A stretch of 18,568 bases of DNA, from positions 1 through 18,568 of the forward strand of contig JABGQJ010000068.1 in NCBI GenBank assembly GCA_018648945.1. The letters run 5' to 3'. Source of the DNA: Victivallales bacterium (GTDB lineage: Bacteria; Verrucomicrobiota; Lentisphaeria; Oligosphaerales; Lenti-02). The position numbers were made by a program, and so were the translations under genes. The notes beneath the pieces are model-generated. The model searched no databases. It saw nothing but the letters and a program-made list of their open reading frames with translations, and was not told the origin of the DNA. Numbering within the stretch: position 1 is the stretch's first letter; the number at the start of each line of letters is the position of its first letter. Below, piece by piece: positions 1 to 7,966 of the stretch.

Positions 1-2559
1 GGTGGGGAAGAAGGCGCGGAAGTCACCGCTGGCTGTCTGCGCGGTCATGCCGCCCGTGTTCACCGCAGAGAAGGGATGCCGCAGGGAGTCCCAGATCACA
101 TTGGTGCCTTGGGGATGCCAGTAGATGCTCCCCACGGAGCCATGGCCAGCTGGGTGGCTGACACGGTAGTGGTCTTCGAAGAGACCTTCGCCAGCCTCGG
201 CCCGCCAGCGTTTGGCCTGCGTCATGGGGATGGCAAGCGCGGCGCCCTCGGGGATAGGCCCTTCCCAACTCGTCCCCACGCCACTGAGATCATAGATGGT
301 CCTGAGCTTGGCCTCGCCGTATTGGCGCAGGGCAGTGAGTCCCGTGTTTGTCGTCTTGATGCGAGCCGGTCCCTTGGGCTGGTTGCCAGCCGGGAGATAC
401 AGATCCCACGCACCTGTAACCGGGCGACCATCCTTCTGGGCCACGCGGGGAAGCCCGGTCGTGCTGTCAATGTGGAGGACAAGCGATCCGCAGGTGACCG
501 TTCGATCAGGTTTGGCATGGGGGCTGAAGGAGGGTGCGAGGGGGTGGTATTTCGGATCCGCCTCGCGCTTGCCGTAGACGCGTCCGTTGCGCAGGATGCG
601 GTAGGCAAAGGGGGGGAGTTCGAGGTCAGACTCGCCGCTAGCGAAGGTCGCGGGGGTGTCGTTGAAATTGATCAGGACCAGGCAGCGGTTCGTGCCCTTG
701 CGACGCAGGCAGGAAAAGACCCCGGGCGGTGCGGGCACGCTCAGGTAGTCGGCACTGCCCCCGTTCAGCTCCGGGAACTGCTTGCGGAGGCGAAAGATGG
801 TCTGAAACTCGCGCTGGGAGCCCGTCTCGGCTTCGTGGTAGACAAGGGGGATGCCGGGGATGAAGGCGGAGAGAGCCATGAGGGCGCGCTGTGGCTGCAG
901 CCCGTACCAGAGCTGGGAACGGAGGCTGTCGTGGCTCTCGATATGGCGCAGGCGGAGCAGCCCGGAGGGTCCGGCGGCCCCCTGCTCGTGGAGCCATTGG
1001 CGCAGATCCTGGACCACAGCGGCGGCGGGGCGCTTGCGGAGGTCGTGGAGGATGCTGTAGCAGAAATCGAAGTCGTAGATGGCGTCGCTGACCGCGCCTT
1101 GGACATCGCTGTTGCTCTCCGCCAGGATCGCGCCGCGTTCCGGCTTGGTCTCCTTGACCGCGCGGCGCAAGCCGCGCAGCATGTTGAGGCCGCCCTGGAG
1201 CTTGGCCGTGCTGGCGCGAGCGTAGGGGATGAGCGGATTCCAGTTGGGGATCTTGCTGCCGTTGCACGCATCCACGCGGTAGCCGTCGATGTCGTATTCA
1301 CGGACGTAGTGGCGGGCCACATCGGCCATGTAGGCGCGCCATTCGGGCCAGTTGAAGTCGAAGCACCAATAGCCCAGGGTCGAGCCGTCCTCCTCCTGGA
1401 CCAGCCATTCCGGATGGGCTTTGGCACGGGGAAAGGTGTTGCTGCCGCCGTGGGGAACGATGTCCTGGAGCACGTGAAAGTCCAGCTCGTGGGCGCGGGC
1501 GACCAGGGCGCGGTACTGCTCGGGCGTGCCGAGGCCAGGCTGGAAGGTGTAGTAGTCCCGGGGGTTGTAGACGGATTTGTCCTCGATCGGCATGATCCAG
1601 ACCGAGTTGCAGCCCAGATCGGCGATCCGGTCGAGGAGGGCCGTGGCGGGGACGAAGCCGCCGAGATCGCGGAAGCCGGAGCCGATGGTGCCGCCGGGAT
1701 GGAAGGAGTAGAGGATGGCCGATTCCAGCCAGCTGGGGCGGTCCTTCGGGACGACGCAGTCAAGATCCCCGAGCAGCTCGTGGTAGCGAAGCAAGGCCTT
1801 GTCCGCCGCGTCGTCCACGAGCCAGAACCAGACGTCCCCGACGCGCTGACTGCTGCCGGGCTGCATGCGGGCGAGAGTGTGGAAGGCCTGGGAGATGGCG
1901 AGCCCGTCCGCCGTTTCCGTGACCGCGACGTCGCCGCTGTCGGCGTCGGGTTGCAGCAGGTCATGGGCGCAGAGCAGGCTCTGCTTGGCACCGAACTGAT
2001 AGACAAGCGGCATGGGGGAGCGGTAGTGGCTGCGCCGCCTGCCTTCCTGGAAGTCCCCGGCCTGGCGGCGCGTCGGCGGCCAAGCCCCCGGGAAGAACCA
2101 CTGGCCCTCGGTGCTGGCGGCGATGACGGGCGCTGGGAGGGCAAGGCCTCTGAGCTTGGTCGCCGCCGCGCCATTCCAGGCAATGGTTGCCCGCCGCCGA
2201 ATCCGCTGGCTGCCGGGGAACAGGGCGTATTCGGTGGTGACCGTCCAGCCGGCGAAGGCGACCGTGGTGGCGAGGGTGTTCTCGGCGAGTTGGCGGATGC
2301 TGGTCAGGTGGGCGGGCGTGCCCCGGTCCGGCAACCACCGCTGGTCGGCCTTGAGACGGCAAGGAACAGGAGCGTCCGGCGGTCGCGCGACTGTGCGGCC
2401 GCCGCAGGTCAGGCCAATCCAGGCTCCATTGCTCTTGGCGAAATCGAGGGCCAGGACCCGGGTGCCGTACCGCCAGGATGGCCCTGTGTCAACGAGCGGG
2501 GCGGCGGCAAGGGCGGTCGTGCACAGAGCAAAAAGGGCAGTGATTCGGCGTGAGCACAC
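1..2559 (-). CDS. Secreted GH13 (alpha-amylase family) glycoside hydrolase, 3' end outside window
   Basis: The reading frame is open on the minus strand from a GTG at 2559 to the left edge (853 codons, no stop), so the C-terminus is missing. The GTG start is chosen because a Sec-type signal peptide follows (basic CSRR, then a hydrophobic stretch ending in ALAAA) and a GAGGAG Shine-Dalgarno complement lies at 2571-2576. An N-terminal beta-rich region of about 270 residues precedes the (beta/alpha)8 barrel at roughly 270-640. Barrel motifs visible are QDIVPHGGS (D366, H370), GYRVDACN (nucleophile D430), ILAESNS (acid/base E481) and IESHD (D544), so the GH13 triad is intact. It should cleave alpha-glucan or a related alpha-glucoside outside the cytoplasm. 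The long C-terminal part after about 640 is beta-rich and its role is unclear. Exact substrate and subfamily cannot be assigned. It diverges from the HPr gene. Confidence 0.88.
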   Translation of the reverse strand, partial: MCSRRITALFALCTTALAAAPLVDTGPSWRYGTRVLALDFAKSNGAWIGLTCGGRTVARPPDAPVPCRLKADQRWLPDRGTPAHLTSIRQLAENTLATTVAFAGWTVTTEYALFPGSQRIRRRATIAWNGAAATKLRGLALPAPVIAASTEGQWFFPGAWPPTRRQAGDFQEGRRRSHYRSPMPLVYQFGAKQSLLCAHDLLQPDADSGDVAVTETADGLAISQAFHTLARMQPGSSQRVGDVWFWLVDDAADKALLRYHELLGDLDCVVPKDRPSWLESAILYSFHPGGTIGSGFRDLGGFVPATALLDRIADLGCNSVWIMPIEDKSVYNPRDYYTFQPGLGTPEQYRALVARAHELDFHVLQDIVPHGGSNTFPRAKAHPEWLVQEEDGSTLGYWCFDFNWPEWRAYMADVARHYVREYDIDGYRVDACNGSKIPNWNPLIPYARASTAKLQGGLNMLRGLRRAVKETKPERGAILAESNSDVQGAVSDAIYDFDFCYSILHDLRKRPAAAVVQDLRQWLHEQGAAGPSGLLRLRHIESHDSLRSQLWYGLQPQRALMALSAFIPGIPLVYHEAETGSQREFQTIFRLRKQFPELNGGSADYLSVPAPPGVFSCLRRKGTNRCLVLINFNDTPATFASGESDLELPPFAYRILRNGRVYGKREADPKYHPLAPSFSPHAKPDRTVTCGSLVLHIDSTTGLPRVAQKDGRPVTGAWDLYLPAGNQPKGPARIKTTNTGLTALRQYGEAKLRTIYDLSGVGTSWEGPIPEGAALAIPMTQAKRWRAEAGEGLFEDHYRVSHPAGHGSVGSIYWHPQGTNVIWDSLRHPFSAVNTGGMTAQTASGDFRAFFPT

Positions 2560-2674
2560 GGTGTGGCTGGCTCCTCGGTATCGTACGGAGGGAACATGCA
2601 GCGCGGAAGCCGCGTGTCCAGCAGGGAGATGCGGATTGCCGTGCCTCGCCCCTGTCTGCCGTGTGGAACTGTGC

Positions 2675-2714
2675 TATCTTACTATCGTGGTGAAGGAGGA
2701 ACTGGATCCAGTTC
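2675..2714 (+). promoter_or_regulatory. Candidate -10 element and 16-bp perfect palindrome upstream of HPr
   Basis: In the 218-bp divergent spacer between the GH13 and HPr genes, TATCTT at 2675-2680 could be a -10 element, though its -35 is poor. It is followed at 2699-2714 by a perfect 16-bp palindrome, GAACTGGATCCAGTTC. A palindrome just downstream of a promoter is a typical repressor operator position. The regulator is unknown. A second purine-rich Shine-Dalgarno-like AAGGAGGA precedes the palindrome but has no clear start codon. Confidence 0.4.
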
Positions 2715-2777
2715 GGCTGGTTCTCCCTTTCTGGGCCGCTGGTGCGGACGCACGCATGCCAGGAGTGTTGTAGCACG

Positions 2778-3050
2778 ATGGTCACTCGAACTGCCCAAAT
2801 CATCAACGAGTACGGTATTCACTGCCGTCCCTCGTGTCTGATCGCGAAGGCGGCTGGCCAGCTGGGGTGCCGGGTCACGGTGCAGACCGAAGCCGGCGCG
2901 CTGGCCGACGCGAGCCGGGTGCTGGACCTGCTGGGGCTGGCACTGGTGGCAGGCGACACGGTCAGCATCAGCTGTGAGGGCGAGGGCGAGGGCGAAGCCG
3001 CAGAGCGAATGGCCGCGCTCTTTGCCCGCGAGTTTGACTTTATACGCTGA
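2778..3050 (+). CDS. ptsH: HPr-family phosphocarrier protein
   Basis: This 90-residue protein is close to the usual HPr length. The ATG at 2778 is preferred over an upstream in-frame GTG at 2742 because AGGAG lies at 2761-2765 and because this start places the catalytic histidine exactly at residue 15 (GIHCRPS) and the regulatory serine at residue 46 (DASRVLDLLGLAL), the canonical HPr numbers. HPr accepts phosphate from enzyme I on His15. Ser46 is the HPr kinase/phosphorylase target, so regulation of carbon use is possible. No enzyme I, permease or HPr kinase gene is in the window. It sits upstream of a glycosidase gene on the same strand with a 159-bp gap, so it may or may not be cotranscribed. 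In PVC bacteria HPr often lacks a full sugar-transport PTS, so a regulatory role is plausible but inferred. Confidence 0.9.
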   Translation: MVTRTAQIINEYGIHCRPSCLIAKAAGQLGCRVTVQTEAGALADASRVLDLLGLALVAGDTVSISCEGEGEGEAAERMAALFAREFDFIR

Positions 3051-3146
3051 CGTCTCCCGCCGGATCTGAGCTGCACCGTGACGCGCCGCCTTTTCGGGCA
3101 GCCATGGGTCGCATTCCAGTGCGTTCCGTGCAACCTTAAGAGTAGG

Positions 3147-3187
3147 GAGTTGCCCACTTCCGCCATCGTCTGGGGCGCGGGCAACTC
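3147..3187 (+). promoter_or_regulatory. 9-bp perfect inverted repeat in the leader of the GH78 gene
   Basis: GAGTTGCCC at 3147-3155 is exactly repeated in inverse as GGGCAACTC at 3179-3187, with 23 bases between, ending 22 bases before the chosen ATG. It could be a spaced operator or an mRNA leader hairpin that affects initiation. No T-run follows, so it does not look like an intrinsic terminator for HPr. Confidence 0.4.
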
Positions 3188-3209
3188 AAGCACAACGAGG
3201 TCTGGCTGC

Positions 3210-6068
3210 ATGTTGAACTACGCGTTGCCCAACGATATCCGGGGCGAATGGATCTGGCTTGCCGACGACCGCGAGCGGTTGGAGAGCTTCGTCTTCTTCC
3301 GTCGCGAGTTCACATTGTACCAGACTCCTGCATCCGCCGAGCTGTGGGTGTCCGCCGGCACCATCTGTCATGTGTATGTGAATGGCCGGTACCTGGGATT
3401 CGGGCCGGTGCCCTGCGTGTCCGACGACGCGGATGTGGCGTTTTTCGACGTGTCGTTCCTGCTCCAGACCGGGGTCAATGTGATCACGCTTCTGGGGTAC
3501 AGCGCACAGGTGGCGCGCACCGGCTCCCGGCGTCGGCCCGGGGCTCTGTGGGCGCAGCTCAACACGGACGACCAACCGGCTGTGTGGACTGATTCCAGCT
3601 GGCTCTGTCGGGAAGGCGAGTGCTACCAGGGCGGCTGTCCCCGTGCCTCGGAGGCAAGGGGCTTCTGCGAGAGCGTGGATCTCCGGCATTACCCCTTTGG
3701 CTGGACGGAGACGGAGTTCGATGCAGTCGATTGGCGGGCGCCCGACTTCCGCCAGGCTCTCGGCGATGCTCCGGGCAAGCTCCATCTGTCCCACCGCGCG
3801 GAGTGGCTCCTGGATCCGGACGAGGCATCGACCGTGCTCTTCCGGGGCGAGTTCAGCCAGCAGCATGCCCTGACCAACGTGTCCTGGGGGGGGCTGCCCG
3901 AAGGGCGTGGCGCGGGTGTCTATGTCGCCGAGACGTTTATCCACAGCGGTGAGGACACGGAGATCGAGAGCTACGTCTTCAGCGATGATCCGTACGTGTT
4001 GATGGTGAATGATGAACGGGTCAAGGAGCAGGGAATACTGCCTCTGGACCCCAAGGCGGACTTTGCCTGCAGCCGTCCCCGGTGTTTCGGTCAGGGCGAG
4101 GTGGTCTCTCCCGAACTGGTGGTCATGTTCCGGCATGGCTGGAACCGGGTGCTTCTCGCCCAGCATGTGGAACCGGGTTCCGCAGGGGTCACCATCCTCT
4201 TCCCGGGGGTTTCCCCGGCGGATCTGCTTTCGTTGCGCAAGCCCGAGCAGCAGAACCTCCGCGGCTGGTCGCTCTGCGGTCCGTTGCGGACCCCGATTCA
4301 GCTGGTATCCCCCAATCTCCATCTTGCGGATGCGCCGAAGTCTCCGTATGTGCCCTTCTTCCGGCCCTCCCTGGACGAAAGCGTGTATCTCATGTCCTGC
4401 GAATTCTCGCCAGGCGACTACAGCCTGGAGGAAGCGCAGGCACCCATCTCGCTGGCGGAGGGCGAGTATGTTGTCTTCGATTTCGCGGCCGTCTCCTACG
4501 GTTGCCCGGAGTTGGAGATCACCGGCGAGGAGGGCGACATTGTCGATGTGGTGTGCGCCGAACAGGTGGTGGCCGGGCAGGCTCTGTCCTGGGCCGAGGG
4601 CAGGCGCAACACCGACACGCTGGTCCTTGGTTCCACAGCTGGGAGCGTGTGGCGCGGGGTTGCGCCCCGGGGCATGCGCTACATGATGGCGGCCGTGCGC
4701 CGAGCGGCTGGCAAGGTCAAGGTCCACCGCTGGAGCGTCCGCCGTCGGAAGTACCGCTTTGACAATGCCGGCGACTTCTCGTGCGGGGATGAGGTGCTGA
4801 ACGACATCTGGCAGACGGGTTGCCGGACGTTGACGGCCACCACGCAGGGGCGCTTCCTTGATGCTCCCGCCAAGGAGACCACGCAGTACACCACGGATGC
4901 GATGATCGAGGCCTGGGCTGGCTACCATGTGTTTGGCGCCTATGAGCTTGGCGGCCTGGCCTTGGCCGAGTTCGCACAGAGCCAGCTCGAGACGGGGGCC
5001 ATTCCCGCGTCCTGTCCCAGCGATTACTTCATGGAGATGCCCGACTACTCCCTCATGTGGGCGGTGTGGCTGCAGCGTCACTACATGTACAGCGGCGACA
5101 AGAAACTGCTCGAGCGGATGCTGCCCGTGTTGGAGCGTCTGCTGGCCAGGTACCGCCATCTGGCCGACCCCGAGAAGCGCCTGCTTGCCGACCTCCAGTT
5201 GCGCGGTGGCGGATACTGCTTCCTGGACCACGGCGAGATTCACCGCGAGGGTGCCATCACGGGGCTGAATGCCATCTACTGCCGTGCGTTGCTCGCGGCG
5301 GCATGGCTCTTCGAGCAGGTTGGCATCAAGCGCAAGGGCGAATCGCTTCGGCGCGAGGCGGCGCATGTCGCCCGGGTGATGCGTGAGCTGAGCTGGCTGC
5401 CGGAGCAGGGCCTTTTCGCCGACTGTTGGACTGAGGGCGCGCCTTCCGACTACATGTCGTGGCAGACGAACGTGTTGGCGATCTACGGTGGCATCGCCCG
5501 TCCCGAGGACTATGGGGCGATTCTCGAACGGCTGTTCTGCGACGACGAACCCTACGAACTGCTGGCTCACGCCGAGACCAACAACCCCTTCTTCCAGTTC
5601 TTCGTTCTGGAATCCGCCTTTGCCCTGGGTCACCGGGAATGGGCAGTCCGCCTCATGCGTTGGTACTGGGGGGCCATGCTGCAGCGCGGCGCCACCACAT
5701 GGTGGGAGCTGTTCGATCCCGATGGCAACCCGAACGAGGTGCCCAGCTACAGCCTCTGCCACGGATATGGCGTGTCACCGAACGCGTTTCTCTGCGCGGA
5801 AGTCGCTGGCATCCGTCCCGCCCGTCCCGGTTTCACGCGAGCCTACTTCAATCCCCTGCCGGAAGTGACTCCATGGGTCAAATGCCGCATTCCCACCCCC
5901 TACGGGCATATCGAGGTGGAGTGGCGTCTGGACGATGGTGGCCAGTTCGTGGCCCGGATCAACGCAAACTACCCGCTGGAAGTGGTCCCGGTCCTCTCGC
6001 CGGGGATTGCCGAGACGGCCACGATCCATGCGGGGGACGAGGTATCCATCCTCGCCGAGAGAGGCTGA
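3210..6068 (+). CDS. GH78-type alpha-L-rhamnosidase-like glycoside hydrolase
   Basis: This is a 952-residue protein with no signal peptide, probably cytoplasmic. The ATG at 3210 is chosen because GAGG lies 9 bases upstream and the family-like N-terminus (RGEWIWL, FVFFRREF) starts just after it. The frame extends to a GTG at 3078, but those 44 residues look unrelated. Domain order fits GH78: a beta-sandwich with a VYVNGRYLGFGP loop, further beta domains, an (alpha/alpha)6 barrel from about 520 to 880, and a C-terminal beta-sandwich. In the motif position of the general acid the protein has DAPAKETTQYTTDA, with E556 retained but the usual Cys, Arg and Trp replaced. The TTWWE motif supplies E833 as a likely base, and SLCHGYG gives the conserved His region. 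The substrate may be alpha-L-rhamnoside or a related deoxyhexoside. The reductase follows after 41 bases, suggesting one operon. Confidence 0.8.
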   Translation: MLNYALPNDIRGEWIWLADDRERLESFVFFRREFTLYQTPASAELWVSAGTICHVYVNGRYLGFGPVPCVSDDADVAFFDVSFLLQTGVNVITLLGYSAQVARTGSRRRPGALWAQLNTDDQPAVWTDSSWLCREGECYQGGCPRASEARGFCESVDLRHYPFGWTETEFDAVDWRAPDFRQALGDAPGKLHLSHRAEWLLDPDEASTVLFRGEFSQQHALTNVSWGGLPEGRGAGVYVAETFIHSGEDTEIESYVFSDDPYVLMVNDERVKEQGILPLDPKADFACSRPRCFGQGEVVSPELVVMFRHGWNRVLLAQHVEPGSAGVTILFPGVSPADLLSLRKPEQQNLRGWSLCGPLRTPIQLVSPNLHLADAPKSPYVPFFRPSLDESVYLMSCEFSPGDYSLEEAQAPISLAEGEYVVFDFAAVSYGCPELEITGEEGDIVDVVCAEQVVAGQALSWAEGRRNTDTLVLGSTAGSVWRGVAPRGMRYMMAAVRRAAGKVKVHRWSVRRRKYRFDNAGDFSCGDEVLNDIWQTGCRTLTATTQGRFLDAPAKETTQYTTDAMIEAWAGYHVFGAYELGGLALAEFAQSQLETGAIPASCPSDYFMEMPDYSLMWAVWLQRHYMYSGDKKLLERMLPVLERLLARYRHLADPEKRLLADLQLRGGGYCFLDHGEIHREGAITGLNAIYCRALLAAAWLFEQVGIKRKGESLRREAAHVARVMRELSWLPEQGLFADCWTEGAPSDYMSWQTNVLAIYGGIARPEDYGAILERLFCDDEPYELLAHAETNNPFFQFFVLESAFALGHREWAVRLMRWYWGAMLQRGATTWWELFDPDGNPNEVPSYSLCHGYGVSPNAFLCAEVAGIRPARPGFTRAYFNPLPEVTPWVKCRIPTPYGHIEVEWRLDDGGQFVARINANYPLEVVPVLSPGIAETATIHAGDEVSILAERG

Positions 6069-6109
6069 TCGGCGGCACTTCCCCGTTCGCCTGCCACGAA
6101 AGGACTGCC

Positions 6110-7126
6110 ATGCACACGACGACTCTGGGCCGTACTGGCCTGATTGTGACCCGGACCGCCTTTGGTGTACTTCCCATTCAGCGGGTGGAGATGGCCGAGG
6201 CAAGTCGGATTCTGCGCCGGGCTTACGAGGCCGGAATCACCTTCTACGACACGGCTCGCGCCTACAGCGACAGCGAGGAGAAAATCGGGGCCGCCCTTGC
6301 CGACGTGCGCGACCACATCGTGATCGCCACCAAGTCCGGGGCCACCACCCGCAAGGGCGTGCTGGCGGATCTGGAGACCAGCCTGCGCAATCTGCGCACG
6401 GACCATGTGGATCTTCTCCAGCTGCACAACCCGGGCACGTTGCCGGACCCCAACGACCCCGAGAGTTCCTTTGCTGGGATGCTCGAGGCCCGCGACAAGG
6501 GAATGATCCGTTTTCTTGGCATCACCAACCACCGGCGGGAACGGGCCGAGGAGGCGATTGCATCGGGATTGTACGACACGCTGCAGTTCCCGCTTTGCAT
6601 GATATCTTCCCCCGAAGATCTGGCCTTGATCGAGGCCTGCCGCAAGGCGGATATGGGGCTGATCGCCATGAAGGCTCTCTCGGGCGGGCTCATCACCAAT
6701 GCCCGGGCCGCCTTCGCTTTTCTCTGGCAGTTCGAGAACGTAGTGCCCATTTGGGGCATTCAGCGCCTGTCGGAACTGGAGGAGTTCCTGGTTCTTGATG
6801 CCGCGCCGCCTGTCTGTGACGAGGCCATGCTGGCTGAGATCGCGGCGGATCGCGACGCGTTGCAGGAGGACTTCTGCCGGGCCTGCGGCTACTGCCTGCC
6901 TTGTCCGGCCGAGATCCCCATCCCCATGGCCGCTCGAATGAGTCTTCTCCTCCGGCGCATGCCCCCGGAGCGGCTTCTGGGTGAGGAGTGGGCCGCCAAC
7001 ATGGCGCGAGTGGAGGACTGCATCGACTGTGGTCACTGCCGCGACCACTGCCCGTACGGCCTCGACACCCCCGCCTTGCTCAGGCGCAATCTGGCGGACT
7101 ACCGTACGTTCCGCCTCAGGGCGTAG
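6110..7126 (+). CDS. Aldo/keto reductase with C-terminal double [4Fe-4S] cluster domain
   Basis: This is a 338-residue protein. The frame opens far upstream inside the GH78 gene, but the ATG at 6110 has an AAGGA 5 bases before it and begins the family N-terminus (TTLGRTGLIVTRTAFG). The N-terminal two thirds is an AKR barrel with the catalytic tetrad visible as D47 and Y52 (FYDTARAYSDS), K75 (IATKSGA) and H106 (QLHNP). The C-terminal part has C256, C259, C262 and C265 (CRACGYCLPC) and then C304, C307, C310 and C314 (CIDCGHCRDHCP), a ferredoxin-like pair of clusters. Such Fe-S AKRs (COG1453-like) are predicted oxidoreductases whose electron partners and substrates are mostly undefined. Its place after a glycosidase suggests oxidation or reduction of the released sugar, which is inference. 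It is the last clearly chromosomal gene before the phage-like module. Confidence 0.9.
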   Translation: MHTTTLGRTGLIVTRTAFGVLPIQRVEMAEASRILRRAYEAGITFYDTARAYSDSEEKIGAALADVRDHIVIATKSGATTRKGVLADLETSLRNLRTDHVDLLQLHNPGTLPDPNDPESSFAGMLEARDKGMIRFLGITNHRRERAEEAIASGLYDTLQFPLCMISSPEDLALIEACRKADMGLIAMKALSGGLITNARAAFAFLWQFENVVPIWGIQRLSELEEFLVLDAAPPVCDEAMLAEIAADRDALQEDFCRACGYCLPCPAEIPIPMAARMSLLLRRMPPERLLGEEWAANMARVEDCIDCGHCRDHCPYGLDTPALLRRNLADYRTFRLRA

Positions 7127-7156
7127 GCGACCGGTCGAAGGCTGCGCCGGGGTTGC

Positions 7157-7179
7157 CCAGAGCGAACGGTTCGCGCTGG
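7157..7179. other. 23-bp near-perfect dyad at the chromosome/phage-module junction
   Basis: Between the convergent ends of the reductase (7126) and the Lar-like gene (7213) lies CCAG-A-GCGAAC-G-GTTCGC-G-CTGG, symmetric except at one position pair and the centre. No T-run follows on either strand, so a standard terminator is doubtful. It might be a protein-binding or recombination site. No second copy is seen in this window. Confidence 0.35.
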
Positions 7180-7212
7180 CGTTGTTCCGGAGGCGACTTG
7201 AGGCTGAGCAGT

Positions 7213-7470
7213 TCATGCGTGGTCTGCTGCGACGCTGGATTGTGCACGGCCTCTCGCGACGACAGCGCGTGTATGGTCCAGGCTCGGGCCAGTCACGCCC
7301 GTCCAGCGGCGAAGCAGTTCGGGGCGGTGTTCGCCGTTGGGACCGGCAAAGAGCCAGGGGGTGGCGTGAGTGCAACGGGGGCACGCCAAGCGCTCGGCAT
7401 GGCCCGCCCGGCGCGGGCGGCGCTCGAAATGTGGCGGGGTGGCGCAGGTGGGGCAAGAGGGAAGGGGCAT
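7213..7470 (-). CDS. Small zinc-ribbon protein, Lar-like
   Basis: This is an 85-residue minus-strand protein. The ATG at 7470 is chosen over one at 7506 because AGGA lies 9 bases upstream of it and the Cys motif starts immediately. The sequence has CPTC near the N-terminus and CPRC about 20 residues later, followed by ATPW and a downstream LLRRW. This spacing resembles small phage Lar-type zinc ribbons (CPFCG ... C..C ... TPW ... A...W), which in Rac-type phages alleviate restriction. The resemblance is by motif layout only and the function is not proven. It is the distal gene of the leftward cluster, 63 bases after the preceding gene. Confidence 0.6.
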   Translation of the reverse strand: MPLPSCPTCATPPHFERRPRRAGHAERLACPRCTHATPWLFAGPNGEHRPELLRRWTGVTGPSLDHTRAVVARGRAQSSVAADHA

Positions 7471-7533
7471 GGCGTGATCCTGAACTGGGTCCGGGGTTGA
7501 TGGCATTCGTTGGGGTGGCGGTGGACTGCTCGC

Positions 7534-7905
7534 TCAGCGTGGCACCAGCCGCTGCCGGGCCTCCCTCAGGTCGCCGACCAGTTCCTGCACGTGTTCGGTG
7601 AGCCGTTCGGCTAAGCTCTGGGCGTCGAGAATGAGGTCGGAAGCTGTGGCGCTCCCGAGGGTCCGGAGATCCTGGCAGAGCGCTTCCAGTTCGGTCGCGG
7701 AATCGCAGGACGGACCGGAGGCATCGAGGCGGATGACGTAGTGGGCGGGCAGGATCTCCTGCCCGCCTTCCGTCAGCAGCATGCCGCAGGTGCGGGCAAT
7801 GATTGTGTCCTCGATCTCGACGGGCATGGCTTCACTCTGGAACCGGACGCGGTCGCCAATCTGGATGTCGTGCCACTTGGCGGGGGGTGGGCAGGTGCGT
7901 TTCAT
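7534..7905 (-). CDS. Hypothetical protein, leftward phage cluster
   Basis: This is a 123-residue protein of unknown function. The ATG at 7905 is preferred because GGAG lies just upstream and the first residues (MKRTCPPPAKWHDIQIGDRVRF) begin a coherent domain. The frame extends to 8193, but that part overlaps the upstream gene and is low in plausibility. Residues about 10-55 look like a small beta-barrel (IQIGDRVRFQS, then EDTIIARTCGMLL and ILPAHYVIRL). Residues about 70-123 form a predicted amphipathic helix pair (ELEALCQDLRTLG, SLAERLTEHVQELVGDLREARQRL), possibly a coiled coil. The start is preceded on its coding strand by a heptad repeat array. Confidence 0.6.
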   Translation of the reverse strand: MKRTCPPPAKWHDIQIGDRVRFQSEAMPVEIEDTIIARTCGMLLTEGGQEILPAHYVIRLDASGPSCDSATELEALCQDLRTLGSATASDLILDAQSLAERLTEHVQELVGDLREARQRLVPR

Positions 7906-7925
7906 GGAGGGAGCTCCGTTGGGGG

Positions 7926-7966
7926 TTTCAGGCTTCAGGTTCGGGATTGGGGACTTGGGGCTGGCT
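7926..7966 (-). repeat. Phased heptamer array spanning a gene end and the next spacer
   Basis: Read on the plus strand, 7-base units run in strict phase from 7926: TTTCAGG, CTTCAGG, TTCGGGA, TTGGGGA, CTTGGGG, CTGGCTG. On the coding (minus) strand these are C-rich units of CCTGAAG and TCCCCAA type, the same class as in the spacers of the head operon. The array encodes the last residues of the 7928-8284 protein (PQVPNPEPEA) and then runs to the leader of the next gene. Confidence 0.7.

Noticed and set aside
765..2183. 472-codon minus-strand frame of Ser, Arg and Pro
   Set aside because: A different minus frame overlapping the real GH13 frame; low-complexity translation.
76..2553. 825-codon open frame on the plus strand
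   Set aside because: It is codon-aligned antisense to the GH13 gene, whose minus-strand translation has a signal peptide and all GH13 catalytic motifs. The plus product has no recognisable domain.
2687..2773. Leader ORF before HPr (GTG start, 28 codons)
   Set aside because: The AAGGAGG at 2693-2699 lies inside the ORF rather than before it, and composition gives no support.
3186..5762. 858-codon minus-strand frame
   Set aside because: Antisense shadow of the GH78 gene, kept open by high GC; no domain or ribosome site.
5969..7456. 495-codon minus-strand frame
   Set aside because: Antisense shadow of the reductase gene; the plus strand shows the AKR tetrad and Fe-S motifs.
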